Shown here: one piece after another, positions 8,527 to 17,447 of the stretch | Layout: each line of letters begins with the position of its first letter | Position numbering within the stretch: position 1 is the first letter of the stretch | DNA from: Verrucomicrobiota bacterium | GTDB taxonomy: Bacteria > Verrucomicrobiota > Verrucomicrobiia > CAIQCK01 | Direction of reading: 5' to 3' | NCBI GenBank assembly: GCA_016235595.1 | Contig: JACRJX010000045.1 | Coordinates: 1-43,066, forward strand | Length of the DNA stretch: 43,066 bases | Translations under genes and position numbers: made by a program | Notes under the pieces: generated by a model | Databases searched by the model: none | Told to the model about the DNA's origin: nothing | Seen by the model: only the letters and a program-made list of their open reading frames with translations

Positions 8527-10980
8527 TCAGGACATCTTCTGACGCGCTGGCAACCATCGTTCCACGATCATGGCGGCAAATATGATCAGGTAAACATCCA
8601 GCGGCATCCGATAGCGGTCCTTGGAAAGCGTCACCGCCGCGACGAGTATGAACGTGGCGAAGTAGATGACAACGATCGCAGCACGGCGGCGGTCAAAACC
8701 TCCCCGCCACCAACCGAACACCCCCAGCAGGAGCACGGGTCCGAAAGTAAGCACACCGACCAGTTTGACAAGCCAGGTGCTGTAGATACTCTGCGTCTGC
8801 GTTTCGGGCCAGAGCCGGAAAAAGTTCGCGGCTTTTCGAACCCAAAGCCACGCGGTGCGGGCTGGATGCTCGCGAACATAGCGCAAGGCATCGTCTCGCA
8901 GAATGTGTTCGCCAGCCAGTTCATTCGTTCGGAAAGTGTCGCGATAGGGCACCCAGAGAGTTCTCGGCTCCAATCGAATCTTGCTGCCGGATGAGCCCGT
9001 TGCTTTGGGGTTGTTGCCATACCAGAAGCAGAGCCATTGCTGCGTGCCCATGACCGGCTCGCCAAAGACCCACCCGTTTCGCAACGGCCATGGCGCAACA
9101 ATAACCAACGTCAGTGCCGCCACCCCTAACGCTTTCCGCCACTGCCGCCGCCCCAGCCACAGCGGCGTCAGCAGCACCGCAGGCAGCAGATACGGGATGG
9201 TCAGCGTTCCTATGCCCAAGCCGACACCCGCCAGGATGACAGCGGAACGGCCCGCGCCGTTATATATCCGCAGCAAGCCCAGCGTCCCCGCCAGCAGCGC
9301 CACGGTGAAAAGTGTTATCGGGAAGAGCGTGCCTGCGGCATAGACATAGACTGGATAGACCGCCACGGCGACCGCCGTCCACAAGGCCGCGCGTTCCGAC
9401 GCGCCCAGTTCCCGTGCCACACGGAAAGCAAGCCAAATGGCCAGGCCCCACAAAAGTGATTGCCAGACCCGAACACCCGCAAAGCCGCGGTCGAGACTGT
9501 AAGCCGCCGCGAGGAACAGCGTCTGGCCCGGTGTGCGGAACGCCGTTGGATGCGTTCCGTCCATCGAGTAAATGCCGTGGTCAAGGAGGTTGCGGGCGAT
9601 GGCGTCGTACTCCCGTTCGTCCTGCCACACAAACTCGTTCGACAAAGCACCGCACCATAGCAGCCGCAACGCGATTCCCAACACGACGATTCCCGCGACG
9701 CGACTCGCTGCGCTCGATTCGGCGCGAAGCCGGTCAAACAACCAGACACCCGCCGCGGCCGCGAACATCACCAGCAATGGCTCGGTCGGTAACCGAAACC
9801 GCGTGCAGGCGGTCAGCAGAGGCAGCGAGAAGGCGAACAAGCCCCAGACAAGATATAGCGGCAACAGTTCCCTCCAACGACGCGCATACAACAACAAGCC
9901 GATTACCCCGAGCAGTAACACCGGGTAATAAGCCGCCACATTAACAAACAGACGACGAGGTGAAATATGCTCGATGGATTGAACGATGGGACTGAATGCG
10001 GCGTGCAAGGTCAGCAACTTCTTGCCGTAAAGCACCGCGCATCGCAGCGGATGATCCCTCATGTAGCGGCACGCTTCCTGGCGAAGAACATTGTCGGCGG
10101 CGGCGTCATTGAGACCAGCGATCCGGGCACGAAGACCTCCGATGTACGCACGCGCATTGGGCGAATCATCCACTTCGCGCCAGTAGTCGTCTGTGACGCC
10201 CAGATACCTGTCACCAGCATTACCCCGGCTGAAGAGGCAATTGCCGCGCCATAGCGTCAATCCACCACCGGTGGACAGCAACACCAGATGACCGTCGTAG
10301 GCGAACCAGTTCCGCGCGGTCCACGGCGCGATCACAGCCGCCGCGCTCATCCACATCACAAGCGCCAGCAACAGCCTCCGCCGCCACACGAGTGATCCAG
10401 TCAGCAACGGCACAAGGCCGGCCACGGGAACCAACGCGAACGCCACAGTCCGACTCAGAGCCGTCAGACCCAGACACACTCCAACCAGCACCGACTTCCC
10501 AACCTCAGGCGCTTGGTAAAGGCGCACGAGCAGATATGTGCTCAACATCAACCAGAAGGAATAAAAATTCTCAATGTAAAGGACGCCGGCCAGGTAGATC
10601 AAAGGAGGATACAACGCCAGTGCCAGCCCGGTCCACAATCCGACACGCCGGCTGAACATCCCACCCGCCAATGAGGCCGCCAACACGCACACACCCGCCC
10701 CCAATAGCGATTGAATCAACCGAATAACAACGTAACTATGTCCAAAGAGTTTGTAGCAGAGCGCCAAAAACATTGGCCACAACGGCGTGGAATAGTAGCT
10801 CGCGGCCACAAACCCACGACCCGCAAGCAGACCGAGAGCCGTTTCGTCATAGACTCTTTCGTCCGGCCAGTAGATCTGATGCGGGTCGAGTGTCAGCCCA
10901 TACGCAACACGAACCAGCAAGGCGAGTAAGAAAACCCAGATCATGCAAATAAGGACGACACGATTAGCGAGGCGCTCCAC
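8527..10980 (-). CDS. Tandem GT39-like glycosyltransferase (two fused copies)
   Basis: An 817-residue polytopic membrane protein in which two GT-C (PMT/ArnT-like, GT39) units follow each other. Unit 1 (about residues 1-420) has PDERVYD in the first loop; unit 2 (about 430-817) has QDEREYD at the matching place. Both also share an R-x-W/I-QSLL segment, an A-x-YP...AG-x-L helix, an APW-x-RN segment, an A-x-RY-x-R-x-HP segment and an R-x-R-x-P near the end. GT39 enzymes move sugars from polyprenyl-phosphate donors to acceptors on the outer side of the membrane. Its start overlaps the GT2 gene by 17 nt; that GT2 resembles Dol-P-Man-type synthases that make such donors, so the two likely work as a pair. 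Confidence 0.85.
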   Translation of the reverse strand: MERLANRVVLICMIWVFLLALLVRVAYGLTLDPHQIYWPDERVYDETALGLLAGRGFVAASYYSTPLWPMFLALCYKLFGHSYVVIRLIQSLLGAGVCVLAASLAGGMFSRRVGLWTGLALALYPPLIYLAGVLYIENFYSFWLMLSTYLLVRLYQAPEVGKSVLVGVCLGLTALSRTVAFALVPVAGLVPLLTGSLVWRRRLLLALVMWMSAAAVIAPWTARNWFAYDGHLVLLSTGGGLTLWRGNCLFSRGNAGDRYLGVTDDYWREVDDSPNARAYIGGLRARIAGLNDAAADNVLRQEACRYMRDHPLRCAVLYGKKLLTLHAAFSPIVQSIEHISPRRLFVNVAAYYPVLLLGVIGLLLYARRWRELLPLYLVWGLFAFSLPLLTACTRFRLPTEPLLVMFAAAAGVWLFDRLRAESSAASRVAGIVVLGIALRLLWCGALSNEFVWQDEREYDAIARNLLDHGIYSMDGTHPTAFRTPGQTLFLAAAYSLDRGFAGVRVWQSLLWGLAIWLAFRVARELGASERAALWTAVAVAVYPVYVYAAGTLFPITLFTVALLAGTLGLLRIYNGAGRSAVILAGVGLGIGTLTIPYLLPAVLLTPLWLGRRQWRKALGVAALTLVIVAPWPLRNGWVFGEPVMGTQQWLCFWYGNNPKATGSSGSKIRLEPRTLWVPYRDTFRTNELAGEHILRDDALRYVREHPARTAWLWVRKAANFFRLWPETQTQSIYSTWLVKLVGVLTFGPVLLLGVFGWWRGGFDRRRAAIVVIYFATFILVAAVTLSKDRYRMPLDVYLIIFAAMIVERWLPARQKMS

Positions 10981-11704
10981 CTTCGACGCGCGGAGGATCG
11001 CTTTTATCGGTCACCGTTCGATCGGCAAAAACGTTGGCCTTGACGATGAAGTAGAAGGCTGCCACGCCGTCCTTCCAATTGATCTTCTTGCCTTCACTGT
11101 AATCGCGGCCGTGATAAGCGATGCCCACCTCGTAAATGCGCGCGCGATGCTGGGCCAAGCGTGCCGTCACCTCCGGCTCGAAACCGAACCGGTTGCACGT
11201 CAGCCGCAACTGCTTGAACAAGCTTGCCCGGAACGCCTTGTGACATGTTTCCATGTCCGTCAGGTTGAGGTTGGTAAACATGTTGGAAACCAGCGTAAGC
11301 AACCTGTTTCCCACCATGTGCCAGAATAACAAGACCCGGTGCGGCCGGTCGCCGATAAAACGCGAACCGAACACCGCATCGGCCACCCCATCAAGGATCG
11401 GCTGGATCAGCTTCGGATACTCCTCCGGACTGTATTCAAGATCGGCATCCTGGATGACAACAATGTCCCCGGTAACGTGTGGCTGGGCCGTGCGAATGGC
11501 GGCACCCTTGCCTTGATTGCGATCATGGAAGAACGTTCGCACCCCCGGCAGCGCCAAGCCTCGTAGGACGTCGCTTGTGCCGTCAGTGGAAGCGTCGTCC
11601 ACGACCAGTATCTCTTTCTCAAAAGGCACTGCCCGAACGCGCTCCAGAAGTGTGAGCACGGTCTTCTTCTCGTTGTAAACCGGCACAATGACCGACAACT
11701 TCAT
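10964..11704 (-). CDS. Family 2 glycosyltransferase (polyprenyl-phosphate sugar synthase-like)
   Basis: A 246-residue GT2 enzyme beginning MKLSVIVPVYNEKKTV, with the nucleotide-binding VVDDASTDGT stretch, NQGKGAAIR, and the metal-binding D86-A-D88. A GSRF motif and a C-terminal acceptor region (GFEPEVTARLA) follow. The layout is that of DPM1-like dolichyl/polyprenyl-phosphate mannose or glucose synthases without C-terminal membrane helices. It sits between the SDR epimerase gene (19 bp upstream) and the tandem GT39 gene (17-nt overlap), consistent with a chain of sugar nucleotide, lipid-linked sugar and final transfer. The sugar identity cannot be read from sequence. Confidence 0.88.
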   Translation of the reverse strand: MKLSVIVPVYNEKKTVLTLLERVRAVPFEKEILVVDDASTDGTSDVLRGLALPGVRTFFHDRNQGKGAAIRTAQPHVTGDIVVIQDADLEYSPEEYPKLIQPILDGVADAVFGSRFIGDRPHRVLLFWHMVGNRLLTLVSNMFTNLNLTDMETCHKAFRASLFKQLRLTCNRFGFEPEVTARLAQHRARIYEVGIAYHGRDYSEGKKINWKDGVAAFYFIVKANVFADRTVTDKSDPPRVEGGAPR

Positions 11705-11723
11705 AAGTGAAAGTGGCGTTCGA

Positions 11724-12695
11724 TCAAGCCTTCAACTGCACGCGTTCGTATTCAATAACGTTCTGCAGAGTCTCCGCAAGCTGCGTGCGTGGCTGATATC
11801 CAATACATTGTTTGACCTTGGTCAGGTTGGGAACACGCCGCGGCATGTCTTCAAAACCTGCCTCGTAGGCATCGTCGTAGGGAATGTAAACCAGTTTGCT
11901 GCGGCTGCCGGTCATCTTTTTCACCAACTTGGCGAGATCCTCGATACTGATCTCGACCTCGTTGCCGATATTGAATATTTCACCCTGTGTGTCTTTGGCA
12001 TCCATCAGGGCCATCAATGCACCGACAACGTCCCCCACATAGCCAAACGTGCGTTGTTGTTTTCCCGACCCGTAAATGGTGATCGGCTTGTTCGTGAGCG
12101 CTTGCCGCACAAAGCTGGGAATGACCATCCCATAGCGCCCGGTCTGGCGCGGACCGACCGTGTTGAACAGCCGCGCAATCACCACAGGCAGCTTCCGTTC
12201 CTTCCAATAGGCGATCGCCAGGAACTCGTCCATCAGCTTCGAACAAGCGTAGGACCAACGGCCTTTGTTCGACGGCCCGATCAACAGATCGTCGTCCTCG
12301 CTGAACGGAATTCTCGTGCTTTTTCCGTAGACCTCGCTGGTGGAAGTCAGCAGAACCTTCTTCCGTTTCTTGGCTGCGGCCTCGAGCACGACTTGCGTTC
12401 CCTCCAGATTCGTTTTGATGGTGCGAACAGGGCTTTCCACCACCAGCTTGACTCCTACCGCCGCCGCCAGATGATAAACCACATCGGCATCGTCCACCAT
12501 CTCGGCCAGCAGACGCTGATTCAGCACGTCATCTATCACATACTCAAAGCCTCCCTGCTTCTTCAGTTCCCGGATGTTCTGCATGCTGCCGGTGGAGAGG
12601 TTGTCAAGCACCGCCACTCTGTCGCCCCGCGCCAGCAGCGCTTCAGCCAGATGCGAACCGATGAAGCCAGCGCCTCCTGTGATCAGTGCTTTCAT
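11724..12695 (-). CDS. NAD-dependent sugar epimerase/dehydratase (extended SDR)
   Basis: A 323-residue extended short-chain dehydrogenase. The NAD-binding TGGAGFIG lies at residues 6-13, the LAAAVG segment at about 76-81, and the catalytic pair Y149-x3-K153 is in SYACSK. SEVYG and RLFNTVGPRQ are typical of UDP-glucose epimerases, UDP-glucuronate decarboxylases and dTDP-sugar dehydratases. Which of these reactions it performs is not decidable here. It is the promoter-proximal gene of the minus-strand glycosylation operon and is divergent from rnr. Full length for the family. Confidence 0.87.
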   Translation of the reverse strand: MKALITGGAGFIGSHLAEALLARGDRVAVLDNLSTGSMQNIRELKKQGGFEYVIDDVLNQRLLAEMVDDADVVYHLAAAVGVKLVVESPVRTIKTNLEGTQVVLEAAAKKRKKVLLTSTSEVYGKSTRIPFSEDDDLLIGPSNKGRWSYACSKLMDEFLAIAYWKERKLPVVIARLFNTVGPRQTGRYGMVIPSFVRQALTNKPITIYGSGKQQRTFGYVGDVVGALMALMDAKDTQGEIFNIGNEVEISIEDLAKLVKKMTGSRSKLVYIPYDDAYEAGFEDMPRRVPNLTKVKQCIGYQPRTQLAETLQNVIEYERVQLKA

Positions 12696-12833
12696 TATGC
12701 TTTGGTAAATTCATGCTTACACGTGTTCCTACCGTGCTTCAATCTCAAAACCCGAAGCCCTGTGGAGCCGCATCCCCAAAGCCCCCCTGCCCTTGCATTG
12801 CCCTGTGACGGCTGATAGCTTTCATCATTACTT

Positions 12834-14975
12834 ATGGAGATTCGCCAAAGGATTCTGAACCTGCTCGCTGCGCCCAACTATCGGCCGCTGCGTCGGCATG
12901 AGTTGACAAAGGCCCTCAAGCTTGCCGACAACGAGCGCACGGAGTTCCGCCGAACGCTGGCGGAACTGCTTCACAAGGGCGATGTCGTCCGTGTTCGCAA
13001 GGAGCGGTTCGTTCTGCCCGCCGAGGCCGATCTGATTGTCGGCAAACTGGAGATGAACGAGCGTGGTTTTGGGTTCGTCATCCCGGAAGCGGACGCCGAA
13101 GGCCGGCCCACCGCGCCTGCCGACATCTACATCTCTGCGGACAATGTCGGCGTCGGCATGCACGGGGACCGTGTTGTGGCGCGCCTCCACAAAGGCTCCG
13201 TCCGCCGCGACCGCCGTGGCAAACCGCAGCCGGAAAAGCTCGAAGGCCGCATCATCCGCATTCTGGTGCGCGCCAATGAGACGCTCGTCGGCACGTTGCA
13301 GAAGTCGAAGTATTTCCACGTCGTCATCCCTGACGACCCCCGCATCATCAATGACATCTATGTCAAGCCGCACCTCAAGGCCCGCGTCGGCGACAAAGTG
13401 GTGGTGAAGCTCCAACCGTGGGAATCGCGCCATGTCAACCCGGAGGGCGACATCGTCGAGGTGCTTGGCGCTGGCGACGCGCCCGGCGTGGACATGCTCG
13501 CGATCATTCGCAAGCACCGGCTGCCGCAAACCTTCCCGACCGACGTGTTGCGCGAGGTGGAGCGCATGCCGGAGAACCCAACCGAGGAGGAGACTCGCGG
13601 CCGGCTTGACCTGCGCAACGAGTTCATTGTCACGATTGACCCCGACGACGCGCGCGACCACGATGACGCCGTCTCCGTGGAGACGCGCCCGGACGGTTCG
13701 TGGCGGCTCGGCGTCCACATCGCCGACGTGTCGCACTACGTCCGCCAAAAGACGGCCCTCGACCGCGAGGCGCGTGCGCGGGGCAACTCGGTCTACCTGG
13801 TGGACCGCGTCATCCCCATGTTGCCGGAGAAGTTGTCGGCGGGGCTTTGCTCGCTCTTTGGCAACGTGGACCGGCTCGCGAAGACGGCGTTCATTGACTA
13901 CAACACTCAAGGCGTGCCGAAGCGCGTCGAGTTCCACAACAGTGTCATCCGCGTTAAACACCTCATCACCTACCGTGAGGCATTGCAGCGTCTCAACAGT
14001 CCCGACGGCGGTGGCGACGAATTGACCCGCAATCTGAAAACGATGTGGCAACTTGCATCGTTGCTGCGAAAGAATCGTTTCCAACGCGGTTCGCTCGACC
14101 TCGATTTTCCCGAGATGAAGGTGCGCCTCGACAAGCTTGGCAAGCCGATCGCGCTGGAGAAGATCGAGAACGACATCTCGCATCGGCTCATCGAGGAGTT
14201 CATGCTCGCCGCGAACGAGGCTGTGGCGCGCCATTTCAAGAACTCGGTGGTGCCCGGTCTCTACCGCATCCACGAAAATCCAGACCCGCAAAAACTCCTG
14301 GAGTTCCGCCAATTTGTCGCGGGCTTCGGCATCAAGGTCGGTGACCTGACGCTCCGCACGGAAGTCCAGAAGCTCATCGAGGCGATGCGCAAGCATCCGC
14401 AGGAATACGTGCTGAAGGTGAGCCTGCTGCGCTCGCTCAAGCGCGCGATCTATTCGCACCAGCCCGTCGGCCACTACGGCCTCGCGAAGGTCAACTACAC
14501 GCACTTCACCTCGCCGATCCGCCGCTACCCGGACCTGATCGTGCACCGTATCCTTGACGCGCTGGTGAAGCACCGGCCAACCGGCTATCTGACGGAGCAT
14601 CTGATGGACGTGGCGCGCCATTGCAGCCTGACCGAGCGCACCGCCGATGAAGCCGAGAATGAATCGAAGAAGCTCAAGACGCTGGAGTTCTTCAACAGCA
14701 TGCTCCGCAACCGCAAGCTCGCCCCTTTCGACGCCCTGGTGAGCGACGTGCGCAACTTCGGCCTCTTTGTCGAGCTGCCGGAACTGATGATCTTTGGGTT
14801 GGTTCACGTCTCCACAATTGACGACGATTTCTACAGCTTCGACGATGTGCGCCGCCGCCTCGTCGGCAAACGCACCCGCCGAACGTTCAAGATCGGTGAC
14901 CGCATCAAGGTGATCGTCTCGCGCGTGGACCTGTTCAAGCGGCAGGTGGACTTCCAACTCGCAAAGGCCGAGTGA
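12834..14975 (+). CDS. rnr: Ribonuclease R
   Basis: A 713-residue 3'-5' exoribonuclease. The N-terminal winged-helix and cold-shock-like domains include NERGFGFVIPEA. The RNB catalytic domain carries IDPDDARDHDDAV at about residues 268-280, with the metal-binding aspartates of the RNR superfamily. The C-terminal S1 domain spans about residues 630-712 (VSDVRNFGLFVELPEL through VDFQLAKAE). It degrades structured RNA in the cytoplasm and helps in rRNA and mRNA turnover. It ends without the long basic tail seen in gamma-proteobacterial RNase R. Its stop overlaps the start of the downstream lipoprotein gene (TGATG). Confidence 0.95.
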   Translation: MEIRQRILNLLAAPNYRPLRRHELTKALKLADNERTEFRRTLAELLHKGDVVRVRKERFVLPAEADLIVGKLEMNERGFGFVIPEADAEGRPTAPADIYISADNVGVGMHGDRVVARLHKGSVRRDRRGKPQPEKLEGRIIRILVRANETLVGTLQKSKYFHVVIPDDPRIINDIYVKPHLKARVGDKVVVKLQPWESRHVNPEGDIVEVLGAGDAPGVDMLAIIRKHRLPQTFPTDVLREVERMPENPTEEETRGRLDLRNEFIVTIDPDDARDHDDAVSVETRPDGSWRLGVHIADVSHYVRQKTALDREARARGNSVYLVDRVIPMLPEKLSAGLCSLFGNVDRLAKTAFIDYNTQGVPKRVEFHNSVIRVKHLITYREALQRLNSPDGGGDELTRNLKTMWQLASLLRKNRFQRGSLDLDFPEMKVRLDKLGKPIALEKIENDISHRLIEEFMLAANEAVARHFKNSVVPGLYRIHENPDPQKLLEFRQFVAGFGIKVGDLTLRTEVQKLIEAMRKHPQEYVLKVSLLRSLKRAIYSHQPVGHYGLAKVNYTHFTSPIRRYPDLIVHRILDALVKHRPTGYLTEHLMDVARHCSLTERTADEAENESKKLKTLEFFNSMLRNRKLAPFDALVSDVRNFGLFVELPELMIFGLVHVSTIDDDFYSFDDVRRRLVGKRTRRTFKIGDRIKVIVSRVDLFKRQVDFQLAKAE

Positions 14976-15811
14976 TGCCCGAGATGACACCCAAGCCTAT
15001 CCTGATCGCCCTGCTGGCGCTGGTGTTGAGCGGCTGTGCCACAACCGAGAGCGGCCCCCGGCCGCAAGTCACCCTCAGCAACGGCAAGGTAACGCAGATT
15101 GATTTTGCCGGCGTGGACATGCGCTTCGATCTTGTGGTCAAGAATCCGACCGACCGCTACGTGAGGCTGGACGCTTACCGCTGGGACCTGCTCGTCGCCG
15201 GCAAGAAACTGGCCAAGGGCCACAGCAGCGGGTCGCAGCCGGTGGATTCCAGCAGCGACCTGATTGTGCCCATCGACGTGTCGGTGAAGAACGGTGCCGT
15301 GTTTGCCGCCATTCGCACGGATCATCCAAAGAAGCTGCCGACGTACGAACTGCGCGTTGTTGCGCTTTTCGCTGGCGGCCTTATGACCCTGCCGCAGGAT
15401 TTCGAGAAGCGCGCCGAGTTGCCGATCCTCTATAAACCGGTCACAACGCTGCAGAACTTCCGCGTTGTAAAGCAAACCGCCGACGCCGCAACAATCCGAT
15501 TCGACGCGCTTCTGGAAAACCTCAACAGCTTTCCAATCCACCTCGACAAGACCATTGCCAACCTCCATCTCGCAGGCCGGCCCGTCGCGCAGGAATTTCA
15601 GACCAAGCCGCGGGATATCCCTCCGCATGGCCGCGTTGTCGCTGACTACGAACTGGACCTCGACCTCGCCGTGCTCGGCGAAACCGTCGTCAACGCCCTC
15701 CGACAAAATGAGGTGAGCTATCAGTTCGACGGCACCACCGCGTTCGATACTCCCTGGGGTCGGAAGTCGTTGAACTTCATGCAGTCCGGCCGGCTGCAAA
15801 TCAAACGCTAG
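14975..15811 (+). CDS. LEA14-like lipoprotein with two WHy-type domains
   Basis: A 278-residue lipoprotein: MPEMTPKPILIALLALVLSGCATT has a clear lipobox LSGC. The mature part appears to hold two copies of the LEA_2/WHy beta-sandwich. The first begins near VTQIDFAGVDMRFDLVVKNPTDRYVRLDAY; the second near DAATIRFDALLENLNSFPIHLDK. In each a N-P/L-N-x-F/Y-type turn is followed by the next strand. Such proteins are linked to desiccation or stress tolerance, but the role is unproven. The start ATG at 14975 overlaps the rnr stop codon; GTG at 14972 in the same frame is an alternative. Co-expression with rnr is likely. Confidence 0.75.
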   Translation: MPEMTPKPILIALLALVLSGCATTESGPRPQVTLSNGKVTQIDFAGVDMRFDLVVKNPTDRYVRLDAYRWDLLVAGKKLAKGHSSGSQPVDSSSDLIVPIDVSVKNGAVFAAIRTDHPKKLPTYELRVVALFAGGLMTLPQDFEKRAELPILYKPVTTLQNFRVVKQTADAATIRFDALLENLNSFPIHLDKTIANLHLAGRPVAQEFQTKPRDIPPHGRVVADYELDLDLAVLGETVVNALRQNEVSYQFDGTTAFDTPWGRKSLNFMQSGRLQIKR

Positions 15812-15820
15812 CGTCAAGCC

Positions 15821-16900
15821 ATGACGCCGTCCGTCGTTAACCCCGGTCGGTCAGAGTTGCTGGGTGCCATACGTTCTGAAATCGCCGCGCGCGGACCGCT
15901 GACATTTGCGCGCTTCATGGAACTGGCGCTCTATCATCCGCAGTGGGGCTACTACACCGCGCCCGACGCGCCCAACCGCATCGGCTACAGCGGCGACTAC
16001 TACACCAACGTCTCCGTCGGCGCTCTGTTCGGCAGACTGCTGGCGCTGCAGTTCGCCGAGATGTGGGAGGCCATGGGCAAACCCGCAAAGTTCACGCTGC
16101 TTGAGCTTGGCGCGCATCGCCGCCAGCTTGCCGCCGACATTCGCGCCTGGACCACTCGCGAACACCCCGATTTCAACGCGGCGATCGACATGGTCGCACT
16201 GGATTATCCCGGCGAACTGCCCGATGCCGTCACCGGGTGCATTTTCTCCAACGAGCTCGTGGATGCGCTGCCGGTGCATCTTATCACCCGCTGCGCCGGT
16301 GAATGGCTGGAGATGTTCGTGACCGAGCGCGACGACGGGATCGCATTCACCACTGCCCCACTCTCCAGCGACGCCTTGCGGGAAGAAATGTCGCGGCTGC
16401 CGTTGCCAGACGCAGACGGTTTTGTCACGGAGATCAACTTGGAAGCCCGTCGCTCGATGGAGCGTATTGCTCGCTGCCTCCAGCGTGGCTTCGTGCTGAC
16501 GATTGACTATGGTTATCTCGCCGAGGACTACTACGCCCCACACCGGAAGGCGGGCACCCTGCTCTGCTATCACCAGCACCGCAGCGATGGCGACCCGCTA
16601 GTCCGCGTCGGCGAGCAGGACATCACCGCCCATGTCAACTTCACTGCGCTGGCCGAACACGGCGCCAAATCCGGGTTACCGCTTCTCGGTTTTTGTGATC
16701 AATCACACTTCGTCGCCAGTCTGATCGAGAAGGCGGGTCCTGGTTTACTTGCGGAGTTATCTCCCAAGGCTGCCGCACAGCTTAAGACGCTGTTGCATCC
16801 GGAACTCATGGGCCAGACTTTCAAAGTGCTCGTGCAGCACCGAGGCATGGAAGACACGCGGCTGAGCGGCCTGAAGTTTGCGAGGAGTTCTGTGTCCTGA
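15821..16900 (+). CDS. MidA/NDUFAF7-family SAM-dependent methyltransferase
   Basis: A 359-residue protein of the DUF185/MidA family. Family hallmarks are TFARFMELALYHPQWGYYT, the SGDYYTNVSVGALFGRLLA segment, SNELVDALPVH and LTIDYGYLAEDYY. The SAM-binding motif is unusual: LLELGAHRRQL stands where the family normally has a glycine-rich E-x-G-P-G-x-G-x-L. In mitochondria the orthologue NDUFAF7 methylates an arginine of the NDUFS2 subunit of complex I. Here the gene converges with nuoA, a complex I subunit, only 25 bp away, which makes a similar role plausible. It starts 9 bp after the lipoprotein gene. Confidence 0.85.
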   Translation: MTPSVVNPGRSELLGAIRSEIAARGPLTFARFMELALYHPQWGYYTAPDAPNRIGYSGDYYTNVSVGALFGRLLALQFAEMWEAMGKPAKFTLLELGAHRRQLAADIRAWTTREHPDFNAAIDMVALDYPGELPDAVTGCIFSNELVDALPVHLITRCAGEWLEMFVTERDDGIAFTTAPLSSDALREEMSRLPLPDADGFVTEINLEARRSMERIARCLQRGFVLTIDYGYLAEDYYAPHRKAGTLLCYHQHRSDGDPLVRVGEQDITAHVNFTALAEHGAKSGLPLLGFCDQSHFVASLIEKAGPGLLAELSPKAAAQLKTLLHPELMGQTFKVLVQHRGMEDTRLSGLKFARSSVS

Positions 16901-16925
16901 GGCAGCACCGGTATTCTTACCGGCC

Positions 16926-17327
16926 TCAGGATTCCCGGCGCGCACCCCAATCAAACGCGCCCTTCTTCAATGCGTAAATGAAGCCGATAAACAAAATGCC
17001 GATAAACGCCAACATCGAGAAGAACACTTGCGCGCCCGTCCCCGGTTCCTTCAACAGCGACTTGAATACCACCGCCCACGGATAGAGAAACACCACTTCG
17101 ATATCGAACAAGATGAACAGCATCGCCACGAGATAGAATTTCACCGAGAACCGCGTATGAGGCGCCGTAATCGGCAACATCCCGCATTCGTAGGCCGTGT
17201 CTTTGATCGCCGGCCGCCGGCCCTTCTGGCCCATCAGCGTCGACATCACCAACAGCCCCGCCGAAAACGCGATGGCGATGATAATTAACATCCCAATCGG
17301 AAGATACTGGTTGAATTCCGGACTCAT
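16926..17327 (-). CDS. nuoA: NADH-quinone oxidoreductase subunit A
   Basis: A 133-residue membrane subunit of respiratory complex I. It has three transmembrane helices (about residues 9-32, 65-88 and 99-122) and the family signature KDTAYECGMLP with the conserved Glu-Cys, followed by RFSVKFYLVAMLFILFDIEVVFLYPWA. It works with NuoH, J, K, L, M and N in the membrane arm. Unusually, no other nuo gene follows: the next gene downstream is the convergent MidA-type methyltransferase. The nuoB-N genes must be elsewhere, or this is a second copy. Confidence 0.94.
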   Translation of the reverse strand: MSPEFNQYLPIGMLIIIAIAFSAGLLVMSTLMGQKGRRPAIKDTAYECGMLPITAPHTRFSVKFYLVAMLFILFDIEVVFLYPWAVVFKSLLKEPGTGAQVFFSMLAFIGILFIGFIYALKKGAFDWGARRES

Positions 17328-17447
17328 AACTTGACGACGTTACGTTCGCCGGAGAACCGAGGCAAGCGTGAAACTTCGTTCGCGTCACCCGCAACATTCG
17401 GTTACGTCCTTCTTGAAACCTCCCCCGCCCTCCCCTAGCCTGCTCCC

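Noticed and set aside
12793..12821. A TTGCAT-17-TAGCTT promoter candidate before rnr
   Set aside because: A weak match to the sigma-70 consensus and only 12 nt from the start codon; not better than chance in this sequence.
12828..14990. A 720-residue open frame antisense to rnr
   Set aside because: Its composition is the mirror of the GC-rich RNase R codons; it shows no domain, while the plus strand encodes a complete RNase R.
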